Positions 33,565 through 42,547 of a stretch of 64,000 bases of DNA are shown piece by piece. Every line of letters starts with the position of its first letter. The first letter of the stretch is position 1. The position numbers and the translations under genes were made by a program. Source of the DNA: Actinomycetes bacterium (GTDB taxonomy: Bacteria; Actinomycetota; Actinomycetes; Propionibacteriales; Propionibacteriaceae); contig JAEWOI010000021.1 of assembly GCA_023460935.1 (NCBI GenBank), positions 1 through 64,000 of the forward strand. Reading direction: 5' to 3'. The notes beneath the pieces are model-generated. The model was not told the origin of the DNA. It saw only the letters and a list, made by a program, of their open reading frames with translations, and made no database searches.

Positions 33565-34554
33565 TTGACTGTACCCGTGCTCGAGATCGCCCTTGGTTCC
33601 CCGGAGCTGTGGGCGATCAGCATCGCAGCGGTGCTGGCGCTGTTCGTGCTCGACTTCGTGATCACCCACAAGCCGCACGCGGTTTCGATGCGGGAGGCGA
33701 TCGGGTGGTCGGCCTTCTACATCGCCCTGCCGCTGGCCTTCGGCGTCTGGGTCTGGAACGCCTTCGGCGCCACCCGGGGCCTGGAGTTCTACGCCGGCTA
33801 CCTGGTGGAGAAGTCGCTGAGCGTCGACAACCTGTTCGTGTTCATGCTGCTGCTGTCGTCGTTCGCCGTCCCGCGCGAGCTGCAGCAACGGGTGCTGCTG
33901 ATCGGGGTGGCCGGCGCGCTGGTCCTGCGCGGAGTGTTCATCGCGCTCGGCGCCGCGATGCTGGCCAACTTCTCCTGGACGTTCCTGCTGTTCGGCCTGA
34001 TCCTGCTGGCCACGGCCGTCAAGGTGCTGCGGGACGCGCTGAATCCCGCCGAGCACGAGGTGGAGGTCGGCTCGCTGCGGATCGTCCGGCTGGTGCGCCG
34101 GCTCTGGCCGGTCACCGACAGCTACCGCGGGCCGCGGATGAGCGTGGTCGAGGACGGCCGCCGGGCGCTCACCCCACTCGCTCTCGCCACCCTGGCCATC
34201 CTCGCAACGGACGTGGTGTTCGCCGTCGACTCGGTGCCTGCTGTGTACGGCATCACCGGCGACCCGTACCTGGTGTTCGTGACCAACGCCTTCGCCCTGC
34301 TCGGCCTGCGCGCGCTGTACTTCGTGCTGGAGGGCGCGCTCGGCTCACTGGTGCACCTCGGCTACGGCCTGGCAGCGATCCTCGCCTTCATCGGCGTGAA
34401 GCTGGTGCTGCACTGGGGCCACGGCATCTGGAGCTGGGTGCCCGAGGTGGACACGCTGGCCTCACTCGGCGTGATCGTCGGCATCCTCGCCCTGGTGATC
34501 CTCACCAGCGTGCTGTCCAACCGCCGCCGCGACCGGGCCGCCCAGCGCAGCTGA
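33565..34554 (+). CDS. terC: TerC-family membrane protein, probable Mn2+ exporter
   Basis: A 329-residue integral membrane protein with about nine helices. Family residues are visible in KSLSVDNLFVFMLLLSSF (about 88-105) and ILATDVVFAVDSVPAVYGI (about 213-231), where conserved aspartates line the presumed metal site. Members were linked to tellurite resistance and, more recently, to Mn2+ efflux or metalation of exported enzymes. A probable manganese riboswitch directly upstream supports a manganese role. It begins at TTG (MTVPVLEIAL); GAGGGAGAA precedes it. Confidence 0.9.
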   Translation: MTVPVLEIALGSPELWAISIAAVLALFVLDFVITHKPHAVSMREAIGWSAFYIALPLAFGVWVWNAFGATRGLEFYAGYLVEKSLSVDNLFVFMLLLSSFAVPRELQQRVLLIGVAGALVLRGVFIALGAAMLANFSWTFLLFGLILLATAVKVLRDALNPAEHEVEVGSLRIVRLVRRLWPVTDSYRGPRMSVVEDGRRALTPLALATLAILATDVVFAVDSVPAVYGITGDPYLVFVTNAFALLGLRALYFVLEGALGSLVHLGYGLAAILAFIGVKLVLHWGHGIWSWVPEVDTLASLGVIVGILALVILTSVLSNRRRDRAAQRS

Positions 34555-34558
34555 GGAG

Positions 34559-35578
34559 TCAGGGCAGCTCGCGGTTGCGCTGGTCGCGGCCGAGCTCGCC
34601 ATAGGGGTAGTCGGGCACCGACGGTGCGCTGACCTCGTCGAGACGGGCAGTGGCTGCCGCGTCCAGGTGCAGGTCGGCAACGGCCAGCGACCCCCGGAGT
34701 TGCTCGAGCGTGCGGTTGCCGAGGATCGGGGCAACCACCTGCGGGCGGTCGGCCAGCCACGCCAGCGCCACCTGCGCCATGGTCAGGCCGGCTGCTTCAG
34801 CCACTTCGGAAACCACCTTCAGGACCTCCCAGGTCGAGGCGGTGTTGCGTCTGGCGTAGCCCTCCATGCCGCGGGCGGGGTTCTCGCCCAGCCGGGTGGC
34901 CCCCGAGGGCACCTCGTCGGGGGAGTACTTGCCGGCCAGCCAGCCGCCGGCGAGCGGGCTCCAGGGGATCATGCCAAGGCCGTACTCCGCGCAGGCCGGC
35001 GTGAGCTCGAACTCGATCCATCGGGTCAGCAGGTTGTACTGCGGCTGCAGCGACACCGGCTGGGTCCAGCCGTGCTGCCGCGCCCGCTCGGTGACGGCGG
35101 CCAGCTGCCAGCCGGTGAAGTTGGACAGGCCGAAGTAGTGCACCTTGCCGAGGCTGACCGCGTCGTCCACGAACCGCAGGTACTCCTCGATCGGCGTCAG
35201 CGGGTCCCAGGAGTGCAGCTGGTAGAGGTCGACGGCGTCCACCCGCAGCCGGCGCAGGCTGGCGTCCAGGGCCTCGGCCAGGTGCCGCCGCGACAGGCCG
35301 GCGCCGTTGGGGTGGCGGTGCATGCCGAACCGTCCCTTGGTCGCCACCACCAGCCCGTCCCGCACGCCGGGACGTTGCGCGAGCCAGTCGCCGATGATCT
35401 CCTCCGACGCGCCATGGGAGTAGACGTCCGCCGTGTCGACGAAATTCCCGCCGGCCTCGACGTAGGCGTCGAGCTGCGCGAACGCCCCGGCGGGATCGGT
35501 CTCGTGGCCGAAGGTCATCGTGCCGAGGGCGAGCCTGGAGACGATCAGCCCGCTGCGGCCGAGGAGGCGGTGTTCCAT
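34559..35578 (-). CDS. Aldo/keto reductase
   Basis: NAD(P)H-dependent reductase of 339 residues with a TIM-barrel fold. The catalytic tetrad is intact: Asp48 and Tyr53 (FVDTADVYSHG), Lys81 (VVATKGRFG), His122 (LYQLHSWDP). ILGNRTLEQL near the C terminus belongs to the cofactor-binding loop. Similar to the Tas/YajO-like group; physiological substrate unknown. Converges with terC, four bases between stops. Transcribed leftward, with the rhomboid gene upstream (27 bases). Confidence 0.88.
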   Translation of the reverse strand: MEHRLLGRSGLIVSRLALGTMTFGHETDPAGAFAQLDAYVEAGGNFVDTADVYSHGASEEIIGDWLAQRPGVRDGLVVATKGRFGMHRHPNGAGLSRRHLAEALDASLRRLRVDAVDLYQLHSWDPLTPIEEYLRFVDDAVSLGKVHYFGLSNFTGWQLAAVTERARQHGWTQPVSLQPQYNLLTRWIEFELTPACAEYGLGMIPWSPLAGGWLAGKYSPDEVPSGATRLGENPARGMEGYARRNTASTWEVLKVVSEVAEAAGLTMAQVALAWLADRPQVVAPILGNRTLEQLRGSLAVADLHLDAAATARLDEVSAPSVPDYPYGELGRDQRNRELP

Positions 35579-35605
35579 GACCCCATCCTGCGCCTGGCGG
35601 CGGGC

Positions 35606-36538
35606 TCAAGCCAGCTGCAGCGCCCTGACCACGATCAGCACGAGGCCGGCCAGCCCCAGGCCGGCGAGGCCGAGCAGCTGGGTGCGGGCGCGCCGGTCGC
35701 GCGGGGCGTAGGCGACCACTACGGCAGCCACGAGCCCGCCGATCAGCCCGCCGAGGTGGCCCTGCCAGGAGATGCTCCCCGGGCCGAAGAAGGTGTAGAC
35801 AACGTTGATGCCGAGCCAGAGGAGCACCGTGCGCACATCGCCGCGCACCTTGTAGGCGAGGACCAGCAACGCGCCGATCAGGCCGAACACCGCGCCGGAG
35901 GCGCCAAGGGTGGTGCTGGTCTCCGGGGAGAGCCACAGCACCACGGCCGAAGCGGTGACCGCTGACAACAGGTAGACGGCGAGGAACCGGACGCGGCCGA
36001 GCGCGTTCTCCAGCGTCGGGCCGAGGAACCAGACCGCCAGCATGTTCAGGGCCAGGTGCAGGAAGTCGATGTGGGCGAAGGCGCTGGTCAACGGCTGCCA
36101 GAACGCCCCGGACGCCAGGCCGGGGTGCCACCAGCCGTCGGGCATCGCAGCGCAGGCGGCGGCGCCCGCTTCGGGGTACCAGCTGTTCGGGTCGGCAGCG
36201 GAGAGGCAGAAGCCGCCAGGAGTGAGCGCAAGGAGATCCACCAGCCGGCTGGTATGGCCGCCGGTCAGCGTGATCGCCAGCCAGACCAGCACGTTCAGCC
36301 CGATCAGCGTCATGCTCGTGACCGCGGGGTTCGAGCTGCGCGCACCGCCATAGGGCAACTGGTTCTGGCGGGTGTCGCGGGCGCCCTGGGCCACGCAGTC
36401 CGGGCACTGGAAGCCGACCGCCGCGCTGATCATGCAGTCGCCGCAGATCGGCCGTCCGCAGCGCTGGCAGTGGATGTAGGTGCCCCGGTCCGGGTGGCGG
36501 TAGCAGGCGTAGGCGACCGGCGGCTGCGGCTGCGTCAT
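35606..36538 (-). CDS. Rhomboid intramembrane serine protease with N-terminal zinc-finger
   Basis: A 310-residue membrane protease. Residues 12-48 hold a Cys/His cluster (CYRH, CQRC, CGDC, CPDC spacing) like a B-box zinc finger, common in actinobacterial rhomboids. The rhomboid core follows with six or seven helices: HIDFLHLALNML (about 156-167), catalytic Ser214 in LGASGAVFG and His261 in SWQGHLGGLIGG. Such enzymes cleave transmembrane substrates; target unknown. Start ATG (MTQPQPPVAY) at 36538, divergent from the patatin-like gene with 85 bases between. Confidence 0.9.
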   Translation of the reverse strand: MTQPQPPVAYACYRHPDRGTYIHCQRCGRPICGDCMISAAVGFQCPDCVAQGARDTRQNQLPYGGARSSNPAVTSMTLIGLNVLVWLAITLTGGHTSRLVDLLALTPGGFCLSAADPNSWYPEAGAAACAAMPDGWWHPGLASGAFWQPLTSAFAHIDFLHLALNMLAVWFLGPTLENALGRVRFLAVYLLSAVTASAVVLWLSPETSTTLGASGAVFGLIGALLVLAYKVRGDVRTVLLWLGINVVYTFFGPGSISWQGHLGGLIGGLVAAVVVAYAPRDRRARTQLLGLAGLGLAGLVLIVVRALQLA

Positions 36539-36623
36539 GGGGTGCACGATACCCGGCGGTGTACGACCACGGGTGCGGCCGACGGCGCCGTCCCGGCGGA
36601 GCCGAGAGCGGAATAATGGGGCC

Positions 36624-37655
36624 ATGACTGGCAAGCGGGTGGCACTGGTCCTCGGCTCGGGCGGCGCGCGCGGGTACGCCCACATCGGTGCGATCCAGGT
36701 GCTCGCCGAGCGGGGCTACGAGGTGGTCGGGGTCGCGGGCACCTCGATGGGTTCGGTGATCGGCGGGCTGCTCGCTGCCGGGCGCCTGGACGCCTACACC
36801 GACTGGGTCACCGGGCTGTCGCAGCGCGATGTGCTCCGCCTGCTCGACCCGGCGCTGAGCGGCCCAGGCGCGATCCGGCTGGAGCGGGTGCTCGCCAGGA
36901 TGAGCGAGATCCTGGGCGGCGCGCTGATCGAGGACCTGCCCATCCCCTACACGGCGGTGGCCACCGACCTCGCTGCGCGGCGCGAGATCTGGTTCCAGCG
37001 CGGTCCGATGGAAGTCGCGATCCGGGCCTCGGTCGCGATCCCCGGGGTGATCACCCCGATCATGGTCAACGGCCGGCTCCTGGTGGACGGGGCGGTGCTC
37101 AACCCGGTGCCCGTGGAGCCGGTGATGGGCATCGACGCCGATTTCACCCTCGCCGTGACCCTCACCGGCTCCCGCGACCACAACTTCGCCGGCTCGCCGG
37201 CCAAGGAGAGCGCAGCGGAGCGGCCGCCGAACGAATGGCTGGACCGCTTCCTCAAGGGCGCTGCCGGGGTGTGGGAGAACGACTTCGTGGCAGCGATCCT
37301 CGCCCGGTTCGGCCGGGGCCACGATGAGGCGGCGGGTGCGACGGAGCCGCTCGGCCCCGGGTTCGGCCCGGCGCCGCCCGGGCTCGGCATCGCGGACGTC
37401 ACGTCGATGGCGCTGGACACCATGGGCGCCCTGATCACCCGTTACCGGCTGGCCGCCCTGCCGCCGGACATCCTGGTGACCGTGCCCGGCGACGCGGCCC
37501 GCACCATGGACTTCCACCGCGCCACCGAGCTGATCGAGCTCGGCCGCCAGCTCACCGCAGACGCCCTCGACGCCACCTTCCCCCCGGACGAATCGCCGCT
37601 GGAGGACGCGCCGGAGCCCCGCGCCGTTGAACCCGGTCGGCCCACCATCCCCTGA
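36624..37655 (+). CDS. Patatin-like phospholipase (RssA/NTE type)
   Basis: A 343-residue lipid acyl hydrolase. Oxyanion loop GSGGARGYAH at 11-20, nucleophile Ser41 in GTSMGS, and dyad Asp in DGAVLNPVPV near 156. After about residue 200 the sequence becomes variable, with a Pro-rich end (EAPEPRAVEPGRPTIP-like). No signal peptide, so probably cytoplasmic or peripheral. A second, unrelated-in-position patatin gene is at 45455. Natural substrate unknown. Confidence 0.87.
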   Translation: MTGKRVALVLGSGGARGYAHIGAIQVLAERGYEVVGVAGTSMGSVIGGLLAAGRLDAYTDWVTGLSQRDVLRLLDPALSGPGAIRLERVLARMSEILGGALIEDLPIPYTAVATDLAARREIWFQRGPMEVAIRASVAIPGVITPIMVNGRLLVDGAVLNPVPVEPVMGIDADFTLAVTLTGSRDHNFAGSPAKESAAERPPNEWLDRFLKGAAGVWENDFVAAILARFGRGHDEAAGATEPLGPGFGPAPPGLGIADVTSMALDTMGALITRYRLAALPPDILVTVPGDAARTMDFHRATELIELGRQLTADALDATFPPDESPLEDAPEPRAVEPGRPTIP

Positions 37656-37676
37656 GGTGCGTCGGGGGGCGGTGGG

Positions 37677-38399
37677 TCAGCGCACGCCGACGTCGGCGAG
37701 GTGGTGGCGCAGGTCGTGCAGCTGGTAGCGGCCCAGGCTTTCGAGGGTGAACCGCGAGCCGTTGCTGCGGGTTCCGGGACGGGTCCACTCAGCGGCGGTA
37801 ACGCCTGCCCAGGCCGTGGCGTTCAGTTCAGCGGCCGCAGCCAGCTCGGCGGCCACAGCGCTCGGCTGCTGCTCCCAGTACCGGTCCTCGACTGCGGTGG
37901 CGTCCTGATCCCAGTTCGGGAACCGCGGGTTGTCCTGGGAGCGCATCAGCTCCACGCGGCCGGCGAAGACCCGCAGGACGTCGCGGACGTGACAGCCGTA
38001 CTCCAGCGGCGACCACACCTGGGGCTCGGGGCGCGCAGCCACGTCCGGCCGGACGAGCACGTCGGCCCACGGCGCTGCCGCGGCCCGGACCAGTTCGGGC
38101 AACTGCTGCACGTCCACGTCCGCTGCGACGTAGCCGCACTCGGGGCAGGGCCGGTCGAGGACGAACGTCCAGTCCTTCTCGTCCGGTTGGGGCGCGAGCG
38201 GGGTGTCCATCGGCTCAGCATAGGCCCGGCCGCCTGCCGTTCCGGCGGGCACCCGCAGCACCACAGCCCCGGAGTCGAGGTCCAGCGGCACGGGACCGGA
38301 GCCGCCCTTGTCGGCCTCCAGCACGAAGATCTTCTCCAGGTCCTTCTGCTCGCGGGTGTGCCGCCATCCCGGGTTGAAGATCTCGAAGAAGTCGCTCAT
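37677..38399 (-). CDS. DUF6191-like domain fused to a DinB-family domain
   Basis: A 240-residue product with two parts. Residues 1-55 (FFEIFNPGWRHTREQKDLEK, then PLDLDSGAVVLRV) resemble the short DUF6191 proteins of actinobacteria. From Met73 (MDTPLAPQPDEKDWTFVLD) the rest is a DinB/maleylpyruvate-isomerase-like four-helix domain, with metal-ligand-type histidines in EYGCHVRDVL and the C-terminal LHDLRHHLADV. DinB-type proteins are often thiol-dependent (mycothiol or bacillithiol) transferases. Because the frame is uninterrupted it is annotated as one gene, but an internal start at 38210 would give a free-standing DinB protein. Confidence 0.75.
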   Translation of the reverse strand: MSDFFEIFNPGWRHTREQKDLEKIFVLEADKGGSGPVPLDLDSGAVVLRVPAGTAGGRAYAEPMDTPLAPQPDEKDWTFVLDRPCPECGYVAADVDVQQLPELVRAAAAPWADVLVRPDVAARPEPQVWSPLEYGCHVRDVLRVFAGRVELMRSQDNPRFPNWDQDATAVEDRYWEQQPSAVAAELAAAAELNATAWAGVTAAEWTRPGTRSNGSRFTLESLGRYQLHDLRHHLADVGVR

Positions 38400-38405
38400 G
38401 GCCTC

Positions 38406-38933
38406 TCAACGGTGCAGGAGCTCGGAGAACTCCGCAACCCGGTGCAGGCCGATCCCGCTGCGCTGTTCTGCGGCAAGGGTGTGGAACGAGCCCGGCGACA
38501 TCATCAGCAAGGGCACCTGGCCGGGGTCGCGGGTGTGCACGATCAGCTGCAGTCCCTTGGTGGGCTGCTCATAGGGCAGTTCGGTGGCCAGCCGTCCGGT
38601 GAGCGGCGACATGGCCGCCCGGTTGGGGTCGCTCCAGCTCTGTGCGATCGCGGCCATCGAGACCTCGTCCACCTCGACCCACACCGACCAGACGAACACC
38701 TCCGGCTCCTCGCCGACGACCGGCAACTGGATGTGGCCGCGGATGAAATGCCTGGTCGCGCCCTTGTCCGGGAGGATGCACACGTCCGGGGTCAGTTCGG
38801 CCTCCAGGCGCTCACCGTTGCTCACGGCCAGCCAGTCATCTGGCGCGGAGGTGCCCAGGACCTTCGCCACGTCCCGGTGGACCTGGTGGCAGACGCCGCA
38901 GGGAACGCTGGAACCCCCGATCAGCGAAGCCAT
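38406..38933 (-). CDS. DUF2199 protein
   Basis: A 175-residue cytoplasmic protein matching DUF2199: N-terminal CGVCHQVH pair of cysteines, then DVCILPDKGATRHFIRGHIQ, EVFVWSVWVEVDE and the C-terminal HTLAAEQRSGIGLHRVAEF block, the longest segments typical of the family. Function unknown. The ATG of MASLIGG is preferred because GGAGG lies nine bases upstream; the ATG three codons earlier would have only two bases of spacing. Six bases upstream of the DUF6191-DinB gene, so the two probably form an operon. Confidence 0.82.
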   Translation of the reverse strand: MASLIGGSSVPCGVCHQVHRDVAKVLGTSAPDDWLAVSNGERLEAELTPDVCILPDKGATRHFIRGHIQLPVVGEEPEVFVWSVWVEVDEVSMAAIAQSWSDPNRAAMSPLTGRLATELPYEQPTKGLQLIVHTRDPGQVPLLMMSPGSFHTLAAEQRSGIGLHRVAEFSELLHR

Positions 38934-38993
38934 GCCGCCCATCCTCCACCTCGCGCCGGGGCCGCGTCCTGCGAACCGGCGAAAATCCCGGCC

Positions 38994-39767
38994 TCACATG
39001 GGCTTCGGAGTCATCAGGTAGACCGTCTCCGCGTCGGGCCCGGCAACGGTTGCGATCCGGCCGTAGGTCGTGTCCTCCACCTCGCCGGAGACCGTGCCAC
39101 CGGCGGGTTCGACCGCGGCGGCGGTGGCGTCGACGTCGTCCACCTGGAAGCAGACGGTCCAGCCGGCCGTGCCCTTGTCGTCCAGCAGGCCGATGCCGCC
39201 GGCGGGACGATCGCCGCCGGGCACCTCGAACATCACGTAGGTCATGCCCTCCTCGGACACGTCGCTGTAGGTGTAGCCGAACACCTTGGCGTAGAAGTCC
39301 TTCGCGGCTTCGAGGTCGCGGCTCATCAGGTCCATCCACAGCGGGGTGCCGTGCTCGTCCACTGCGCTGAACCCCTGGTGGGTCCCGGCCTGCCAGGCGC
39401 CGAAGAGGTCGCCGACGGGATCGGTGAACACGGCCATCGAACCGAATTCGGCCACCTGCATCGGTGCGGACACGACCTGGCCGCCGTTGGCCACCACGGC
39501 GTCGGCTGTGGCCTGGATGTCGTCTGTGGCGAGGTAGACGGTCCACACCTTCGGCGCGTCCTCCATGCCGGGCATGGTTGGGGAGAGCCCGGCCACCCGG
39601 CGGCCGTCGAGCAGCGCGTTGTGGTAGCCGCCGAACTCGTCCATCGACTCCTCGTACGCCCAGCCGAACAGGGCGGTGTAGAAGCGGTGCGTGCGGTCCA
39701 GGTCCCCGGCCATGAAGTCCACCCAGCAAGGGGTGCCGTGCGGCCAGCGGCCGTCGTGGTTGCTCAT
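38994..39767 (-). CDS. VOC (glyoxalase/bleomycin-resistance fold) two-domain protein
   Basis: A 257-residue protein with two tandem VOC domains: residues about 12-125 (GTPCWVDFMAGDLDRTHRFY) and 138-255 (GTPLWMDLMSRDLEAAKDFY). The matching starts show an internal duplication. VOC proteins bind a metal and act as isomerases, dioxygenases or binding proteins; this subgroup (close to hydroxylase CFP-30B-type sequences) has no sure activity. GGAGGAGAAGG precedes the ATG. Faces the Hsp70-like gene across a 146-base divergent region. Confidence 0.86.
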   Translation of the reverse strand: MSNHDGRWPHGTPCWVDFMAGDLDRTHRFYTALFGWAYEESMDEFGGYHNALLDGRRVAGLSPTMPGMEDAPKVWTVYLATDDIQATADAVVANGGQVVSAPMQVAEFGSMAVFTDPVGDLFGAWQAGTHQGFSAVDEHGTPLWMDLMSRDLEAAKDFYAKVFGYTYSDVSEEGMTYVMFEVPGGDRPAGGIGLLDDKGTAGWTVCFQVDDVDATAAAVEPAGGTVSGEVEDTTYGRIATVAGPDAETVYLMTPKPM

Positions 39768-39913
39768 CCTTCTCCTCCTCGGCTGACGCTCCCTGCGCTC
39801 ACGCTAACCGTCGCTCCCGACACCGTGAAGGGGTGCAACTACCGCTGCGCCGCCGCCGTTCGGCCGGGCCGGGCCTGGCCGTGGCCCGAGCCGGTCAGGG
39901 CTAGGTTGGTGCC

Positions 39914-41413
39914 ATGCAGTTGGGCGTCGACTTCGGAACCACCCGCACCATCGTTGCCCGGGCCGACCGCGGCAACTACCCGGTGGTGGCTTTCGCCGAC
40001 GTCGACGGCGACTACCACGAGCACTTCCCCTCCCTGGTCGCCTTGCGGGACGGCGAACCGGTGTTCGGCTTCGCAGCGGAGGCAGCGGCGCGCGCCGGCG
40101 AGCCCTACCTGCGCTCGGTGAAGCGGGTGCTGGGCGAGCCGGGGGTCAACGCGGACACCCGGGTGGCCGTTGGCGGGCGGCACTTCCCGCTGCTGGACCT
40201 GCTGGCCGGGCTGCTGCGGGCTCTGCACGGCGAGCTGCGCGAGCGCTCCGACGTGGCCGGTGAGCTGGGTGCGGGCGAGGCGCTGCGCGCGGTGGTCTCG
40301 GTGCCGGCGCACGCCCACGGAGCCCAGCGCTTCCTCACCCTCGAGGCCTTCCGCCTCGCCGGCTTCGACGTGGCCGGGGTGATCAACGAGCCCTCCGCCG
40401 CGGGCTTCGAGTACTCCCACCGCCAGCGCCGGACGCTGACCTCGCGCCGCAACCAGGTGCTGGTCTACGACCTCGGCGGAGGTACCTTCGACGCCTCGGT
40501 GGTCGAGGTGACCGGAACCCGCCACGATGTGGTCGCCTCGGCCGGGGTGAACCGGCTGGGCGGGGACGACTTCGACGCCGTCCTCGCCGGTCTCGCGCTC
40601 GCCGCCGCCGGCTCGCCCGACCTCGGTGCAGCAGCTGAGCAGGCCCTGCTGGAGGAGTGCCGCGAGGCGAAGGAGAGGCTGAGCCCTCAGTCGAAGCGGA
40701 TCAGTGTCGAGGTGGCCGGGGAGCCGGTGCTCGTCGGAGTGGACGACTTCTACGCAGCAGCTGCCCCGCTGGTGCAGCGCTCACTCGAAGCCATGGCACC
40801 CCTGGTCGCGGCGCTGCCGGACGAGTTGAGCCTCGAGCCGGTGGCCGGCGTCTACCTCGTGGGTGGTGGCAGCGGGCTGCCGCTGGTGCCGCGGCTGCTG
40901 AGGGAGCGGTTCGGGCGCAGGGTGTACCGCTCGCCCTATCCGGCGGCGTCCACAGCCATCGGTCTGGCGATCGCGGCCGACGCCGGCTCCGGCTTCTCCC
41001 TCACCGACCGCCTGTGGCGCGGGTTCGGCGTGTTCCGCGAGCTCGACGCCGGCCGGGCCATCGGCTTCGACCAGCTGGTCGACCGCGACACGGCACTGCC
41101 GGCCAGGGGCGAGCTGATGATCCGGCGCCGCTACCAGGCAGCGCACAACGTGGGCTGGTACCGCTTCGTCGAGTACACCGGTGTGGACGCCGCGGGCGAG
41201 CCGACCGGAGACCTGGCGCCCTTCGCCGAGGTGCGGTTCCCGTTCGACCCGTCCCTGCAGGGCCGGTACCGGCTCGACGGGGTGGCGGTGGAACGCCGCG
41301 ACCACGGGCCGGTGGTGGAGGAGACCTACACCGTCGACGGCAACGGCATAGTCAGCGTGCGGATCACCGACACCGAGACCCACTACAGCCAGGTCTACGC
41401 GCTGGGCCGCTGA
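39914..41413 (+). CDS. Hsp70-family ATPase, short non-DnaK type
   Basis: A 499-residue actin-fold ATPase. Phosphate loop VDFGTTRT (5-12), connect/phosphate-2 block VYDLGGGTFDASVVEV near 187-202, and adenosine motif VYLVGGGSGLPLVPRLL near 312. The ATPase domain has the full Hsp70 outline, but the C-terminal 120 residues do not resemble the DnaK substrate-binding domain and there is no EEVD or lid. No dnaJ or grpE is near. It is probably a specialised chaperone-like or regulatory ATPase. ATG 12 bases after a GGTTGG-like weak site. Confidence 0.85.
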   Translation: MQLGVDFGTTRTIVARADRGNYPVVAFADVDGDYHEHFPSLVALRDGEPVFGFAAEAAARAGEPYLRSVKRVLGEPGVNADTRVAVGGRHFPLLDLLAGLLRALHGELRERSDVAGELGAGEALRAVVSVPAHAHGAQRFLTLEAFRLAGFDVAGVINEPSAAGFEYSHRQRRTLTSRRNQVLVYDLGGGTFDASVVEVTGTRHDVVASAGVNRLGGDDFDAVLAGLALAAAGSPDLGAAAEQALLEECREAKERLSPQSKRISVEVAGEPVLVGVDDFYAAAAPLVQRSLEAMAPLVAALPDELSLEPVAGVYLVGGGSGLPLVPRLLRERFGRRVYRSPYPAASTAIGLAIAADAGSGFSLTDRLWRGFGVFRELDAGRAIGFDQLVDRDTALPARGELMIRRRYQAAHNVGWYRFVEYTGVDAAGEPTGDLAPFAEVRFPFDPSLQGRYRLDGVAVERRDHGPVVEETYTVDGNGIVSVRITDTETHYSQVYALGR

Positions 41414-41512
41414 GCCGCCGGCGCAATTGTTGGCCTTCCGGAGCCGCCGGTCCGGTGCTGGGCTGGTGCCGGCGTCCGACCACCCCGTCGCGCGGACGCA
41501 GGGGAGCCACCC

Positions 41513-42547
41513 ATGCACGGTCTCGGCACCTATCTGGTCAGCCTCCAGCTCGGGCTGGGCGTCTTCGCCCTCGTGTTCTGCGGCATCGCCTTCGTCGGCC
41601 TCACCGGCCGCGCGCCGATGGTGATCAGCTCGCTGCTGCTGCTGGCGGCCTGGCTGTTCCTCGTGGTGCTCCTGGCCTACTCGCTGCGGCTGAGCCTCCC
41701 GCTGCTGGGCGGCGGCGACCAGCCCGACGACGCGATCGCGTGGACGCGACGCGCCCTGATCGCCTGGGTGGTCGTGGCGCCGGTTACCGGGCTTGGGCTG
41801 GCGTTCGTTGCGTTCATCGACTGCGGCCCAGCCTGGATCCCGGGCACCTACCACTGGCTGGGGCTGGCCGCGACGGTGCTGGGCCTCCTCGCGCTGTTCA
41901 CCCAGCCGCCGGTGGTGAGCGTGCTGCTGGGCAGAAACTCACCGTCCGCCGGTGCGTTCGGCTGGTGGGTAGTGCTGCTCACCTCCGGGCTGGTGGCGCT
42001 GCTGTGGGCCCTGGCCTGGCTGGTGCCCTACCTGATGCTGCGGGGGAGTGTCGACGAGGCAAGGTACGCAGCGGCGAGGGCCGACCTGCTGCTGCCGTTC
42101 CCGGGCGGTGAGGACTCGTGGGTGATCCAGGGCAACAACTCCGGGTTCAACCACAACTCCGCAGACAACCTGCAGGAGTTCTCCTGGGACTTCCGCCGTC
42201 CCTGCGGCACGCCGGTGCTGGCCGCGCTGCCAGGCACGGTGTCGGCCGTTGTCGACACCAACGACGGTATCGGTGGGCCGAACAACCTGGTCAGCGTCAC
42301 CCACGCCGACGGCACCGAGGCCTCCTACCTGCACATCCGCAGGGGCAGCGCTGCGGTGGCGGTCGGCCAGGCCGTGGTGGCCGGGGACCAGCTGGCGCAG
42401 GTGGGTTGCGTGGGCAACAGCCTCACCGGGCACATCCACTTCATGGTGCGCAGCGGCGCAGCCACGGTCGCCGTCCGGTTCGCCGACGTCCACCGCGACG
42501 GCGGCATCCCCCGCGCCTGGGGCAGCTACACCTCCGGCAACCGGTGA
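41513..42547 (+). CDS. Polytopic membrane protein with extracellular M23 (LytM) domain
   Basis: A 344-residue protein. Residues 1 to about 178 form five or six membrane helices; residues about 190-340 are an M23 metallopeptidase domain: FNHNSADNLQEFSWDF (first zinc site region), GTPVLAALPGTVSAVVDTND, and TGHIHFMV with the His-x-His of the active site. M23 domains cut peptidoglycan cross-links; here the enzyme would be anchored to the membrane by the helical part rather than secreted. The first His/Asp ligands are less canonical, so activity needs caution. It converges with the GH65 gene, the stops abutting. Confidence 0.82.
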   Translation: MHGLGTYLVSLQLGLGVFALVFCGIAFVGLTGRAPMVISSLLLLAAWLFLVVLLAYSLRLSLPLLGGGDQPDDAIAWTRRALIAWVVVAPVTGLGLAFVAFIDCGPAWIPGTYHWLGLAATVLGLLALFTQPPVVSVLLGRNSPSAGAFGWWVVLLTSGLVALLWALAWLVPYLMLRGSVDEARYAAARADLLLPFPGGEDSWVIQGNNSGFNHNSADNLQEFSWDFRRPCGTPVLAALPGTVSAVVDTNDGIGGPNNLVSVTHADGTEASYLHIRRGSAAVAVGQAVVAGDQLAQVGCVGNSLTGHIHFMVRSGAATVAVRFADVHRDGGIPRAWGSYTSGNR

